Under the pieces are notes generated by a model. It was given only the letters and a program-made list of their open reading frames with translations, was not told the DNA's origin and ran no database searches. From assembly GCF_020181615.1 (NCBI RefSeq), contig NZ_CP084029.1:723157-787156 (forward strand): a DNA stretch of 64,000 nucleotides, given 5' to 3'. Shown here one piece after another: positions 41,071-49,861 of the stretch. Numbering within the stretch: position 1 is the stretch's first letter; every line of letters begins with the position of its first letter. A program made the position numbers and the translations under genes. This stretch comes from [Mycobacterium] crassicus (lineage in GTDB: Bacteria; Actinomycetota; Actinomycetes; Mycobacteriales; Mycobacteriaceae).

Positions 41071-42046
41071 CCCCGCGATGGCAGGTTACGACATCATCGG
41101 CGACGTCTACGGCTGCGCCGCTGAGTTGGAGGCGCTACTGGCTCAGCTCGGTTACGAGATCGCCGATGGCACAGGGGAGTACCGCCATCCGAGTCGGCAG
41201 ACGGTGTTCGTCGGCGATCTGATCGACCGCGGCCCCGGCCAGCTGCGGGTGCTGCAGGTGGTCAAGGCCATGGTCGATGCGGGCAGCGCCCAGATCGTGA
41301 TGGGCAATCACGAGTTCAACGCGTTGGGCTACCACCACGAACACCCGGCCGGCAGCGGGGACTACCTGCGCCCGCGCAACGAGAAGAACACCAAGCAGCA
41401 CCAGGATTTCCTGGACCAGCTCACCGACGACCAACAACGCCACTACCTGGCGTGGTTCAAAACCATGCCGCTGTGGCTGGACCTCGGCGGGCTGCGCGTC
41501 GTGCACGCCTGCTGGCACGAGGAATCGATGAACGTGGTGCGACAGAACTGCGGCTCCCGCGCCCCCTTCGCCGATCCGGCTCATCTGGTGGACGCACACG
41601 ACAAGGGCCATGACCTCTACGACGCGATCGAGATTCTGCTCAAGGGCCCTGAGATCAACCTGGTTGAGTACGGCCAGCCCCCGTATCGGGATATGGGCGG
41701 CCACCTTCGGAGACATGCCCGGGTTCAGTGGTGGAACAGCGACGCGAAAACCCTGCGTGACATCGCCGTGATGAGCACCAGCTACACCACCGCGGATGGC
41801 GAGCCCTACCCGCAACTGCCGGACGAGGAACTGCCGCCAGGAGAGCGACCCTTCATCTACACCGACGACGTCCCGGTGTTCTACGGCCACTACTGGCGAC
41901 AGGAGTCACCGACCCCCGGCGAGGACTACACCGACCGCACCGCGTGCGTGGACTTCAGCGCCGTCAAGAAGGATGGGGCGCTGACCGCCTACCGCTGGTC
42001 GGGGGAGGACACGATCCAACGCGACAACTACGAGCAACTGCGTTGA
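41063..42046 (+). CDS. PPP-family metallophosphatase (PrpE/ApaH/PNKP-like)
   Basis: A 327-residue calcineurin-like phosphoesterase: GDVYGC near residue 13 (GDxHG with Tyr for His), VFVGDLIDRGPGQLR, IVMGNHEFNALGYHHEH, LRVVHACWHEE and VPVFYGHYWR. All metal-binding motifs are present except the first His. Such enzymes act on Ap4A, RNA/DNA 5' or 2',3'-phosphates or phosphoproteins. ATG 41063 follows AAGGAGATAGGAG; the frame is open further upstream but overlaps the coupled small gene. Damage-type promoter and leader RNA control it. Confidence 0.88.
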   Translation: MTDPAMAGYDIIGDVYGCAAELEALLAQLGYEIADGTGEYRHPSRQTVFVGDLIDRGPGQLRVLQVVKAMVDAGSAQIVMGNHEFNALGYHHEHPAGSGDYLRPRNEKNTKQHQDFLDQLTDDQQRHYLAWFKTMPLWLDLGGLRVVHACWHEESMNVVRQNCGSRAPFADPAHLVDAHDKGHDLYDAIEILLKGPEINLVEYGQPPYRDMGGHLRRHARVQWWNSDAKTLRDIAVMSTSYTTADGEPYPQLPDEELPPGERPFIYTDDVPVFYGHYWRQESPTPGEDYTDRTACVDFSAVKKDGALTAYRWSGEDTIQRDNYEQLR

Positions 42047-42096
42047 TCTGCCGCATTGCGCCGGTACCCGACGAGTAGGCCGCTAGCCTCTGCGCC

Positions 42097-43383
42097 ATGA
42101 CCCACCCGGTGTCCTACCCACCCGGCGAGGCACTGCTGGCACTGCATCGCCGCCGCGGCCCGATGGTCGGCGCCGGGCTCGGCCGTCACGGCTACGTCTA
42201 TCTCTTCGGCGCCGAGGCCAACAAGTTCGTCTTCGCCAACTCCGATGCCTTCAACTGGTGGGAGGCCTTCCAGGTGCTGGTGCCCGTCGACGGGCCCACC
42301 GCACTGATCGTCAGTGACGGCGCCGACCATCGGCGTCGCCGCGGTCTGGTCCAACCGGCATTCCATCAGCGCCACCTCGCGAACTACCTGCAGGTCATGG
42401 CTACCAACGCCGACGCCGTCATCGACAGCTGGCGCCCCGGCCAAACCGTCGACATCTTCGCCCAACTTCGCGCGGCGATCCGCCGCAGCGCCATCGAGTC
42501 ACTGTTCGGCGAGACGATGGCCGGCCACGCCGATTTCCTGGGCGAACAACTGCAGCCGCTGATGGACCTGACCCATCGGCTGCCTCAGGTCCTGCGGGCC
42601 GAGCAGCTGCTGCGCTCCCCGGCATGGCGGCGTGCGATGGCCGCCAGATCGCGTGTCGACGAGCTGATCTACGCCGAGATCGCCCGCGCCCGAACGCACC
42701 CCAGCGTCGACGACAACGTGCTGGCCACGCTGGTCGACGGGCGCACCGACGGCGGTGAGGCGTTGCGCGACTACGAGATCCGCGACCAGGTCGTCTCGCT
42801 TATCGCCGCCGGCTACGAAACGACCAGTGCGGCGATGGGGTGGGCGGTATACGCCCTGCTGAGCAACCCCGGGGCGTGGGAGACCGCCGCCGCCGAGGTC
42901 CACGATGTCACAGATGGCCACGCCCCCGATGCCGCCGATCTGAAGAACCTGACCTACCTCAACGGCGTCGTGCACGAGACGCTGCGGCTCTACCCGCCGG
43001 CGGTGATCTCCGCGCGCAAGGTCACCCGCGAGCTGGCATTCGCCGGCCGCCGCATCCGGGCCGGCCGCACCCTGGTGTTCAGCCCCTACGTCACCCACCG
43101 ACTTCCCGAGCTGTGGGCCGATCCGCTGCGGTTCGAGCCGCGCCGCTGGGACCCCGCCTCGCCGCGGTATCGCCGGCCGGCCCCGTACGAGTTCCTGCCG
43201 TTCGGCGGGGGAACGCATCGCTGCATCGGATCCGCCTTCGCGACCGCCGAGCTGACGGTGATGCTGGCCCGGCTGCTGGCCAGGACCCGGCTATACCTTC
43301 CTGAACAGCGCATACGTGCCGGGGGGTATGCGGCACTGCAGCCCCGGCATGGCCTGATGGTGCAGGTCACCGAGCTGCGCTGA
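42097..43383 (+). CDS. Cytochrome P450
   Basis: A 428-residue P450: I-helix AAGYETTSAAMGWAVYAL, ExxR in VHETLRLYPPAV, and the heme-binding loop FLPFGGGTHRCIGSAFATAE with the proximal Cys. The length and P450 type are closer to CYP102/CYP4-like bacterial forms (hydroxylation of lipids or steroids) than to small camphor types. No redox partner is adjacent, although the FNR-type reductase gene at 39605 is nearby. It has its own upstream gap of 50 nt. Confidence 0.93.
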   Translation: MTHPVSYPPGEALLALHRRRGPMVGAGLGRHGYVYLFGAEANKFVFANSDAFNWWEAFQVLVPVDGPTALIVSDGADHRRRRGLVQPAFHQRHLANYLQVMATNADAVIDSWRPGQTVDIFAQLRAAIRRSAIESLFGETMAGHADFLGEQLQPLMDLTHRLPQVLRAEQLLRSPAWRRAMAARSRVDELIYAEIARARTHPSVDDNVLATLVDGRTDGGEALRDYEIRDQVVSLIAAGYETTSAAMGWAVYALLSNPGAWETAAAEVHDVTDGHAPDAADLKNLTYLNGVVHETLRLYPPAVISARKVTRELAFAGRRIRAGRTLVFSPYVTHRLPELWADPLRFEPRRWDPASPRYRRPAPYEFLPFGGGTHRCIGSAFATAELTVMLARLLARTRLYLPEQRIRAGGYAALQPRHGLMVQVTELR

Positions 43384-43440
43384 ATCCCGCCGACTTTCCG
43401 GCGAATGGGACGGGGCTGGCATTTTCCTTAGAGGTATGAT

Positions 43441-43454
43441 GTGGTGTAGACCAC
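43441..43454. promoter_or_regulatory. Inverted repeat, possible GntR/FadR-type operator
   Basis: GTGGT (43441-43445) GTAG ACCAC (43450-43454) is a perfect inverted repeat containing TGGT-N4-ACCA, close to GntR-family operators. It lies just upstream of the small membrane protein gene at 43491. Confidence 0.4.
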
Positions 43455-43490
43455 GTTAGAAAATCGATGTGACGCATACCACAGGAGATG

Positions 43491-43631
43491 ATGGCCATGA
43501 CGACTTTCCTGAGCGGCTTGGGTCTCACCGCTGTCACCGCGACTGTCGGCGCCAGCATGATGGGGCAGACGACCGTGGCGTTGTGCGTCGGCCTGGTCTC
43601 GGCGGCGTTCTTCGCCGGCCGGGTCTGCTGA
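43491..43631 (+). CDS. Small membrane protein (46 residues)
   Basis: ATG 43491 preceded by ACAGGAG reads MAMTTFLSGLGLTAVTATVG, then about 20 hydrophobic residues and ends AAFFAGRVC before TGA 43629-43631. It is almost wholly one or two membrane helices with no family. A palindrome 37-50 nt upstream may regulate it. It is small, but the start signal, codon bias and isolated position support a gene. Confidence 0.5.
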   Translation: MAMTTFLSGLGLTAVTATVGASMMGQTTVALCVGLVSAAFFAGRVC

Positions 43632-43682
43632 TTCGCCCCAACTGCAGCAGTAATAGTCACTAGACGTGGCACGCTCATCGGC

Positions 43683-45326
43683 GTGCCCGTCTCCCTGCCC
43701 GAGAACCCGAGATTCGCCAGCCCCTCCGAGCGTCACGTCCATCAGGCGCTGATCGACCAGTTGCAGGATGGCGATGCCGTGGTCTCCGGCCAACGCGTCA
43801 CCGATCATCTCAAAGACCACGAGATCGACTTCGTCGTCGCCATCGAGGGCGCCGGCATCATCTGCGTAGAGGTCAAGGGCGGCGAAGTCTGGCACAACGG
43901 GTCCGGGTGGCGTCAACTGCGCGGGGGTCGGGAGTTCGGTATCAACCCGGTACGGCAGGCCCGCGACGCCTGCTACGCACTGCGCGATTTCGTCGAGAGC
44001 GACCCGCGCTGGACGCAGGGCCGGCTGCGCTGGGATCACGTGGTGGCACTGCCCCACACCAAGCTGCCGGATGATTTCGAGCTGCCGGACTGCCCGCGCT
44101 GGAAGGTGATCGACCGAAACGACCTGCCGCAGATCGTGTCCCGACTGCGACACGTACTCATCCGCCAGGAACTGGATCGCCCGCTGCTGACCGCCGACGG
44201 CATCGATCAATTCCGGACCGCGCTGGGCGGGCGCGGATTGCCGCAGCGTGACGTGGTCGCCCGCGCGCTGGCCAACGACACCGCCGCCGACGCACTCACC
44301 GAGCAGCAGGCCCTGATCCTGGAAGCCATCCGGTTGCTCAACCGCGTGCAGGTGCGCGGCAGCGCCGGCAGCGGCAAAACCTATCTGGCGGTGGAGCAGG
44401 CGCGCCGGCTGGCGGCCGAAGGGAAACGGGTTGCGCTGCTGTGCTACTCGCATGGTCTGGCGTCCTACCTCAAGCGGCTCACTGCAACGTGGCGCCGCCA
44501 CCAACAGCCGGCCTATGTCGGCGAATTCCACTCCCTGGGGGTGGCCTGGGGCGCGCCGGCCGGCCCGATGGACCCGGGGGAGTCGGTGCAGTTCTGGGAG
44601 GAGCAGCTCCCGCAGCAGATGCTCGAGTTGGCGCAGAACCTCGACGATGGTCAACGCTTCGACGCGGTGGTGATCGACGAGGCCCAAGACTTCGCCGACG
44701 CCTGGTGGGATCCGGTGCTGGCCTCCCTGCGCGACGACCAGGACGGTGGGCTGTTCGTGTTCAGCGACGAGGGCCAGCGGGTGTTCGACCGGCAGGGCAC
44801 CCCGCCGGTGCCCCTGGTCTCGCTGGTGCTGGACCGCAACCTGCGCAACACCCGCCAGATCGCCACCACATTCCAGCCGCTGGTGGACCACCCGATCCGT
44901 TACCTCGGCGCCGACGGACCCGAGGTCCGGTTCGTGGCGTGCACCCGGGAGGACGCGGCGGAGGCCGGCGACGATCAGGTCGAGAAGCTGCTCGAGGACG
45001 GCTGGCGTCCCGAGGACGTGGCCCTGTTGACCACCGGTAGCCGCCACCCCGAACAGGTCGCCCGCCAAGAGCAGGGCAACGAGGCCTACTGGGACAGCTT
45101 CTGGGATGCCTATCAGGTGTTCTACGGACACGTGCTGGGGTTCAAGGGATTGGAGCGTCGCGCCGTCGTGCTCGTGGTGGATGCGGCCGGGCCGGTGGAG
45201 CGGGCCCGGGAACGTCTCTACGTCGGACTGTCGCGGGCCCGGGATCAACTCGTGGTCTGCGGCGACCGGGACTTCATCGCCGAGGTGGGCGGGCCGGACC
45301 TGGCGCGCAAGCTGGGGATCGGATAG
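43683..45326 (+). CDS. NERD-domain UvrD/Rep-like helicase
   Basis: A 547-residue protein. Residues 10-120 form a NERD nuclease-related domain (SERHVHQALIDQL, HEIDFVVAIEGAGIICVEVK with the Asp/Glu-x-Lys core). From about 200 follows a superfamily 1 ATPase: Q-LTEQQALILEAIRLLNRV, Walker A VRGSAGSGKTYLAVEQARRL, Walker B FDAVVIDEAQDFAD, QRVFDRQG and a C-terminal VYVGLSRARDQLVV-like motif VI (YVGLSRARDQLVVCGD). Such fusions process DNA and are common near defence genes. The neighbouring HNH gene converges 3 nt after it. Confidence 0.9.
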   Translation: MPVSLPENPRFASPSERHVHQALIDQLQDGDAVVSGQRVTDHLKDHEIDFVVAIEGAGIICVEVKGGEVWHNGSGWRQLRGGREFGINPVRQARDACYALRDFVESDPRWTQGRLRWDHVVALPHTKLPDDFELPDCPRWKVIDRNDLPQIVSRLRHVLIRQELDRPLLTADGIDQFRTALGGRGLPQRDVVARALANDTAADALTEQQALILEAIRLLNRVQVRGSAGSGKTYLAVEQARRLAAEGKRVALLCYSHGLASYLKRLTATWRRHQQPAYVGEFHSLGVAWGAPAGPMDPGESVQFWEEQLPQQMLELAQNLDDGQRFDAVVIDEAQDFADAWWDPVLASLRDDQDGGLFVFSDEGQRVFDRQGTPPVPLVSLVLDRNLRNTRQIATTFQPLVDHPIRYLGADGPEVRFVACTREDAAEAGDDQVEKLLEDGWRPEDVALLTTGSRHPEQVARQEQGNEAYWDSFWDAYQVFYGHVLGFKGLERRAVVLVVDAAGPVERARERLYVGLSRARDQLVVCGDRDFIAEVGGPDLARKLGIG

Positions 45327-45329
45327 CGG

Positions 45330-46448
45330 TCACTCCCATGAGGGCGGGAAGGCGATGTCGAGCCGCGTCGTCTGTTTGTAGCCCGACCAGGTCGGTACCC
45401 CGGCCGGTTGCATCCGGTAAATCCCGACGGCCGCGGCCACCACGCGGTCGCGCTGTGTCGGCCAACCGATTTCGCTAGCGATCTGCTCCAGTACGCCTGG
45501 GTCCCGGTCGAGCAATTGGTCGATGATCGGCACCGCCGGTAGAGCATTGCTCTTGTCGCCATTGCAGCGAGCGCAGGCCAGCACCAGGTTGGCCAGGCCG
45601 TCGATGCCGACCAGCGACCACGGCAACACATGATCGATCGGATTGCCGGTGGGCAGATGCGTCGAACAGTAGAAGCAATGCGGCCCGAACGCGTCCTTGA
45701 AAGGCTCGCGGACCCTCTCCAATGCAGCCCGTTCCCGGCCGAACAAATGACCGGCGACGTCAGGAACCTCGGCATGCAGAAATCTGTTCATCCGACGAAC
45801 GTCGTCAACCCACATGATCTCCAGGGCCGGCTTCAGCAGCCCGGCCAGTCGAGCGAGGCCATGTGCAACGCCAGGTTTCAGTTCGATCGAGTAGCCGCGG
45901 ACCCGCTTGGCGGAGCTGCTCGGCTTCTGTAGGAACGCATCGTCGTAAAGGAAGGGATCACTCTCAGCCGAACCGCCGAAGCGCTGGAGGCGACGAAGTG
46001 GTTCGCCGGCCAGGCAAAGGCTGATTTCGTCTATCACCCGTTCGTAGGCTTGCGGAACTCGGCTGATTGCGACGTCTATCGGCACTCTGCTGGTGCCGAC
46101 CTGGGCCTCAGCCCGTAACCGGCGTGCGGCGTTGGGAATTGTCGCGTTCGGCGCCCCCGTCTTCTGCGACAGGATCTGGCCCTCGAACGGGCGCACTTGT
46201 AGCCAGTAGATCTCCAACACCCGGTGGGCCAACGCTGGAATCGGAATGTCGAGAACGTCATCGGGGTTCGCCGGCACGTTCTCGATGCTGTGGTCGATCA
46301 ACGCCATCAGCGTGGCGAGCTTGTAGGTGGCCGTGCGCAGGCCGGTCTCGAGGATGGCCACCACTCGCTGCCCGAGCAGCAGCGGATCGCCGTCGTTGTC
46401 GCGCACATCTGCAGTATGGCTGGAGACGTGAGTACGTGAGTTGTCCAC
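45330..46448 (-). CDS. HNH endonuclease-domain protein
   Basis: A 372-residue protein. The last 120 residues hold an HNH core: HCFYCSTHLPTGNPIDHVLP (CxxC and the His), then NLVLACARCNGDKSNALPAV. The first 240 residues are helical and may recognise the target. It is a DNA nuclease candidate of unknown specificity, convergent with the NERD helicase. The start (GTG 46448) overlaps nothing functional, and start sites further in (for example near 46400) are possible. Confidence 0.85.
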   Translation of the reverse strand: MDNSRTHVSSHTADVRDNDGDPLLLGQRVVAILETGLRTATYKLATLMALIDHSIENVPANPDDVLDIPIPALAHRVLEIYWLQVRPFEGQILSQKTGAPNATIPNAARRLRAEAQVGTSRVPIDVAISRVPQAYERVIDEISLCLAGEPLRRLQRFGGSAESDPFLYDDAFLQKPSSSAKRVRGYSIELKPGVAHGLARLAGLLKPALEIMWVDDVRRMNRFLHAEVPDVAGHLFGRERAALERVREPFKDAFGPHCFYCSTHLPTGNPIDHVLPWSLVGIDGLANLVLACARCNGDKSNALPAVPIIDQLLDRDPGVLEQIASEIGWPTQRDRVVAAAVGIYRMQPAGVPTWSGYKQTTRLDIAFPPSWE

Positions 46449-46509
46449 AGCCGGACTCCAAGGTGACTACCCGTACCCGAATGCCGGCACCAGGCTTGCC
46501 CTCAACCGA

Positions 46510-46740
46510 ATGGAGGCATGGGTTGTGGGAAACCGAGCGAACTTCGTCGTTGTCGAAAACTCCGACTGGCGACTGTATTACGCGCACTGCAGCGGCTACC
46601 GCATGCTTGACGCACTGGTCGGTGGTCCAGACTTCGCGGCGCGCTACGCACGCGCAATGGAGCCCCGCTCGGAGACGCAGTGGCACCGGTTCACTGTGGC
46701 GTGCGATGCCCTGGCGGCTGACGAAGCCACATCGGCATGA
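46510..46740 (+). CDS. Small hypothetical protein
   Basis: From ATG 46510 it reads 76 residues (MEAWVVGNRANFVVVENSDW), with RLYYAHCSGYRMLDALVGGP and FAARYARAM following. A TTG at 46441 would extend it but overlaps the divergent HNH gene. The compact fold has no recognised family. It may belong with the HNH gene it faces. Confidence 0.55.
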   Translation: MEAWVVGNRANFVVVENSDWRLYYAHCSGYRMLDALVGGPDFAARYARAMEPRSETQWHRFTVACDALAADEATSA

Positions 46741-46764
46741 ATCGGCGTGAAGTGATATCAACTG

Positions 46765-47085
46765 ATGAATATTGCTATCATCGACGGTGTGAAGCAGCTT
46801 CTCCTGCGGATCCCCGAGGAACTGCACCGGCGGCTGGTGGCCCGCGCGGCGCGCGACGGCCGCAGTCTCAATGCACTGGCCACCGAGATCCTCGACGCGG
46901 CTGCCGAGGCGGACTCCGGTGATCGGCAGGCGAGGCTTCGTGCCGCGGCCGTGGCCTCGGGTGTGCTGCGAACGACGGCCACCCGGCCGGTGAGCACCGC
47001 CCGCCGGCAACGCGTGATCGCATCGACTCACGGACTCGGAACGCAACTTGACCGGCTGCTCGATGAGGAGCGCGACCGGCCGTGA
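46765..47085 (+). CDS. vapB: Arc/ribbon-helix-helix antitoxin (VapB type)
   Basis: Up to 106 residues. The conserved region is LLLRIPEELHRRLVARAARDG, a ribbon-helix-helix of the Arc/FitA kind, then SLNALATEILDAA; the C-terminus is basic then acidic. A TATCAT -10 at about 46776 suggests that the true start is the in-frame GTG at 46789 (VKQLLLRIPEEL) on a leaderless message. Its stop overlaps the toxin start (GTGA). Confidence 0.83.
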   Translation: MNIAIIDGVKQLLLRIPEELHRRLVARAARDGRSLNALATEILDAAAEADSGDRQARLRAAAVASGVLRTTATRPVSTARRQRVIASTHGLGTQLDRLLDEERDRP

Positions 47086-47516
47086 TCGCCTACCTGGACT
47101 CGTCGGTGCTGGCGCGGGTCTACCTGGCTGACGAGGACGGTCATCAGGAGGCAACCGCGCTGCTCGCCGATCCAGAGATCGCCACCGTGACCGGTACCTG
47201 GACCCGAATCGAGGTCTCCGGTGCCCTGGTCCGCGCCGCGCGCACCGGCCGCGCCGACGAAAAGGGTCTGTTGGCAGCGCTGGACGCCGACCTTGTGCAG
47301 AAGGTGACCGTGCTGGGTGCGCCGCAGGACCCGGTCGAAGAACACGCCCTGGAACTGGTTCGTCAGCATGCGCTGCGTGCGATGGACGCCTGGCACCTGG
47401 CGGTCGCCGCGCTGGTCGTGCCGCCGCTGCTGGAGCCCGGGGAGCAGCGGGGATTCGCCTCGCGCGACACCGCGCAACGCCGGGTCGCCGAGCTTCTCGG
47501 CTTCGTGGCGATATGA
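47082..47516 (+). CDS. vapC: PIN-domain ribonuclease toxin (VapC type)
   Basis: A 144-residue PIN protein: MIAYLDSSVLARVYLADE (first Asp), TWTRIEVSGALVRAA (Glu), ALRAMDAWHLAVAAL (Asp) and GFASRDTAQRRVAE (last acidic). The active-site set is complete. It is translated from a GTG overlapping the antitoxin stop, and probably cleaves RNA in a sequence-specific way. Confidence 0.88.
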   Translation: MIAYLDSSVLARVYLADEDGHQEATALLADPEIATVTGTWTRIEVSGALVRAARTGRADEKGLLAALDADLVQKVTVLGAPQDPVEEHALELVRQHALRAMDAWHLAVAALVVPPLLEPGEQRGFASRDTAQRRVAELLGFVAI

Positions 47517-47525
47517 GCAGGAGCG

Positions 47526-47918
47526 TCAGAGCTGAATGACGGTGACTCCCGGCATCCCCGAGTAGTCCGTGTCCTGGGTTACCACCGGAATGTCGTGTGC
47601 CAGAGCCGTTGCCGCGATCCAGCTGTCGTTGATCGGTACCCTCCGACCGGCCGCGCGGAGCTGGGATACCAGCAAAGCCCACGTTTCGGAGACCCGTTCG
47701 TCGACGCTCAGCGGTTCGAAGCTTTGTGCAATTTGGTAGGTGGAGAGTCGGCGCGCTGCGGCTTCGGGACCGGAGGCCTGCAAGACTCCGAGCCGGAGTT
47801 CGCCGAGCGTGATGGCTGAAACGCCCCACTCAAACGCGGTGAACCTGTCTGTGTCGATGCGTTGCGTTTCAATCCCGATGAACACTGACGTGTCCGCCAG
47901 CGCCCGCTGAAGACTCAC
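47526..47918 (-). CDS. PIN-domain ribonuclease toxin
   Basis: A 130-residue PIN protein: ALADTSVFIGIETQRIDTDR, AITLGELRLGVLQA, INDSWIAATALAHDIPVVTQ and DTDYSGMPGVTVIQL. All four acidic positions are there. GTG 47918 starts it 6 nt after the antitoxin stop. It is convergent with the other vapBC pair, only 9 nt away, so two toxin-antitoxin units lie tail to tail. Confidence 0.88.
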   Translation of the reverse strand: MSLQRALADTSVFIGIETQRIDTDRFTAFEWGVSAITLGELRLGVLQASGPEAAARRLSTYQIAQSFEPLSVDERVSETWALLVSQLRAAGRRVPINDSWIAATALAHDIPVVTQDTDYSGMPGVTVIQL

Positions 47919-47924
47919 GACTGC

Positions 47925-48182
47925 TCAGTCGCGCAGATCGTCGGTGGTCTGCGTGAGGGCCTCACGCAGCTCTTGACGTAAACCAGTGCTATCCGGGCCC
48001 AATCGCACCAGTTCGCGGATCACTTCTGCGGCGGGCCGCCACTGGCGCCGCCGCGACACCGGACTGATCAATGCCACCGGGCGGTTGTCCTTGAGTACCT
48101 CGATCTCTTCACCGGCGGCGACCCGGCGCAGAATCTCCGCGGTGTGGTTGCGGAGATCGCGGGCAGGAACTGTAGCAGCCAT
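47925..48182 (-). CDS. Phd/YefM-type antitoxin
   Basis: An 85-residue protein starting MAATVPARDLRNHTAEILRR, then GEEIEVLKDNRPVALISPV, the Phd/YefM DNA-binding fold. The C-terminus, acidic and helical (LRQELREALTQTTDDLRD), should cover the toxin. Partner of the PIN toxin that follows. ATG 48182 is bracketed by GTAGC/GCTAC repeats, likely its operator. Confidence 0.85.
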   Translation of the reverse strand: MAATVPARDLRNHTAEILRRVAAGEEIEVLKDNRPVALISPVSRRRQWRPAAEVIRELVRLGPDSTGLRQELREALTQTTDDLRD

Positions 48183-48196
48183 GCTACAAGCGTAGC
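48172..48196. promoter_or_regulatory. GTAGC/GCTAC inverted repeats at the antitoxin start
   Basis: Half-sites GTAGC (48172-48176), GCTAC (48183-48187) and GTAGC (48192-48196) form two nested inverted repeats over the start codon and upstream edge of the Phd-type antitoxin gene, fitting an autoregulatory operator. Confidence 0.4.
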
Positions 48197-48210
48197 GTGT
48201 CGTGTCGTCG

Positions 48211-48465
48211 CTACCTCGTCCCCGGAACATACGTCCGGCACGAATACGTCCCGGGATCGCACATTACCGGCAGCGTGGTCTGGCCGCCGTAGACCCCCGG
48301 CAGATTCCAGGTCGGCATCAGTGGGCCGTCATACCAGGGGTTTTGCATGTAGCGGCAGGTGTCGAACGCCGCGCACGGCGGCTGCGGGCCGACGGCCACC
48401 GCGACCGCCGGCATCGCCAACCCCAGCCCGAACACCGCCAGCACGGCCAGCAAGATCATCCGCAT
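48211..48465 (-). CDS. Small secreted protein
   Basis: An 84-residue protein with a signal peptide (MRMILLAVLAVFGLGLAMPA, cleavage likely after AVAVA) and a short mature part with four Cys (PPCAAFDTCRYMQ and VMCDPGTYSCRTYV) that could form two disulfides. A Cys- and Pro-rich secreted protein of the kind common in mycobacteria; function unknown. It has its own unit between the antitoxin and the NTF2-like gene. Confidence 0.7.
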   Translation of the reverse strand: MRMILLAVLAVFGLGLAMPAVAVAVGPQPPCAAFDTCRYMQNPWYDGPLMPTWNLPGVYGGQTTLPVMCDPGTYSCRTYVPGTR

Positions 48466-48544
48466 CGAGGGCTCCTTCTACTCGGCTTTCCTCGCCCGGG
48501 CCCACCATCGCACCGGCCACCGACACGACCGTAGGGTCGAGCGG

Positions 48545-49036
48545 GTGACCCTCGAAGAACGGCTGACCGCCCTCGAACAGATCGAGGCGATCAAGGCCCT
48601 CAAGCACCGTTACTTTCGCGCCTGCGACGCCAAGGACCCCGACACCTTCCGGGCCTGCTTCATCGCCTCCGGCGCCGACATCGACTACGGCCCGCTCGGC
48701 GGCTTCACCGATGCCGATCAGATCGCCGAAACGTTCCGCCGCATCGCGCTGCACACCGTCGACGGCAAACACGTCATCCTCGACATGCACCACGCGATGC
48801 ACCCGGACATCACCATCACCGGGCCCGGCCGCGCGAGCGGACGCTGGACGCTGAAGTTCCGGCAGCTCAACCTGATTGAGCGCACCGAGCGCCTGCTCAC
48901 CGGCGAATACGACGACGGCTACGTCATCGAAGCCGGGCAGTGGAAGATGGCGCGTTCCCATTTCCGCCAGCTGTGGTCGATGGTCCGCCCGCTGGGTGAC
49001 GACGTGACCATCGAGCAGGGGAGCGGCGTGAGATGA
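48545..49036 (+). CDS. SnoaL/NTF2-like protein
   Basis: A 163-residue protein from GTG 48545: TLEERLTALEQIEAIKALKH, then KHRYFRACDAKDPDTFRACF, the helix start of SnoaL-like (limonene-epoxide-hydrolase type) folds, and beta strands with ITITGPGRASGRWTLKF. Often a cyclase, isomerase or ligand-binding fold. It overlaps the SDR start (ATGA), so the two act in one pathway. The start is inferred from the family; the frame is open further upstream. Confidence 0.78.
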   Translation: MTLEERLTALEQIEAIKALKHRYFRACDAKDPDTFRACFIASGADIDYGPLGGFTDADQIAETFRRIALHTVDGKHVILDMHHAMHPDITITGPGRASGRWTLKFRQLNLIERTERLLTGEYDDGYVIEAGQWKMARSHFRQLWSMVRPLGDDVTIEQGSGVR

Positions 49037-49857
49037 GCACCCGCATCGCCCTGGTCACCGGCGCCAGCCGCAGCGTCGGCAAGGGCATCGCCCTGGCGCT
49101 GGGATCGGCCGGCTGGACCGTCTACGTCACCGCCCGCGGCGCCGGGCCGCTGGACGAAACCGCCGCCGCCGTCACCGAACGCGGCGGGCGCGGCATCGCC
49201 GTGGCGTGCGACCACCGCGACGACGCCCAGATCGCCGCGCTGTTCGCCCGCATCGCCGACGAGCAGGACGGCCGCCTCGACCTGCTGGTCAACAATGTCT
49301 GGGCCGCGCCCAAGGGGTTCGCCGGGTTCACCGAGAAGTTCTGGCAGCGCCCGCTGACCGACTGGGACACCCTGATCGGGGTGGGGCTGCGCGCCCACTA
49401 CGTCGCCTCGGTGCACGCCGCGCAGCTGATGGTGGCCCGCGGGTCGGGCCTGATCGCCAACATCTCCTCGTTCGGCACCCGCGGGCACCTGCACTCGGTG
49501 CTCTACGGCGTTTCCAAGGCCGGCCTGGACAAGATGGCCGCAGACATGGCCGTGGAGCTGGCCGGCACCGGGGTCAGCGCGGTCTCACTGTGGCCGGGGC
49601 TGGTCAAAAACGAGGTCATGCAGGGCTTCATGGACCGGGGGCTGGACAACTTCCAGGGCTTCCCGCTGGCCAACGCCGAAACCCCGGAGTTCATCGGCCG
49701 GGTGATCGCCGCGCTGGCGAACGACCCGGAAATCGGCGCCCGCAGCGGGCACACCCTGATCACCGCCGAAACCGCGCTGGACTACTCCGTCACCGACATC
49801 GAGGGCAACCAGCCCGATTCGCACCGCGACCTGTTCGGCGGCGGGCCGCTGTACTGA
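49033..49857 (+). CDS. Short-chain dehydrogenase/reductase
   Basis: A 274-residue classical SDR: ALVTGASRSVGKGIALALG (TGxxxGxG), LDLLVNNVWAAPKG, a Ser in ANISSFG, and VLYGVSKAGLDKMAAD (Tyr-x3-Lys). The catalytic set is complete. It acts on an unknown carbonyl or alcohol, with the SnoaL-like partner overlapping upstream. Its end faces the divergent SDR-like gene. Confidence 0.88.
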   Translation: MSTRIALVTGASRSVGKGIALALGSAGWTVYVTARGAGPLDETAAAVTERGGRGIAVACDHRDDAQIAALFARIADEQDGRLDLLVNNVWAAPKGFAGFTEKFWQRPLTDWDTLIGVGLRAHYVASVHAAQLMVARGSGLIANISSFGTRGHLHSVLYGVSKAGLDKMAADMAVELAGTGVSAVSLWPGLVKNEVMQGFMDRGLDNFQGFPLANAETPEFIGRVIAALANDPEIGARSGHTLITAETALDYSVTDIEGNQPDSHRDLFGGGPLY

Positions 49858-49861
49858 AGGG

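Noticed and set aside
48500..48530. GTGTCGGTG-like sequence on the minus strand upstream of the small secreted protein
   Set aside because: The -10 position reads GATGGT, not TAnnnT, so it fails the damage-promoter consensus.
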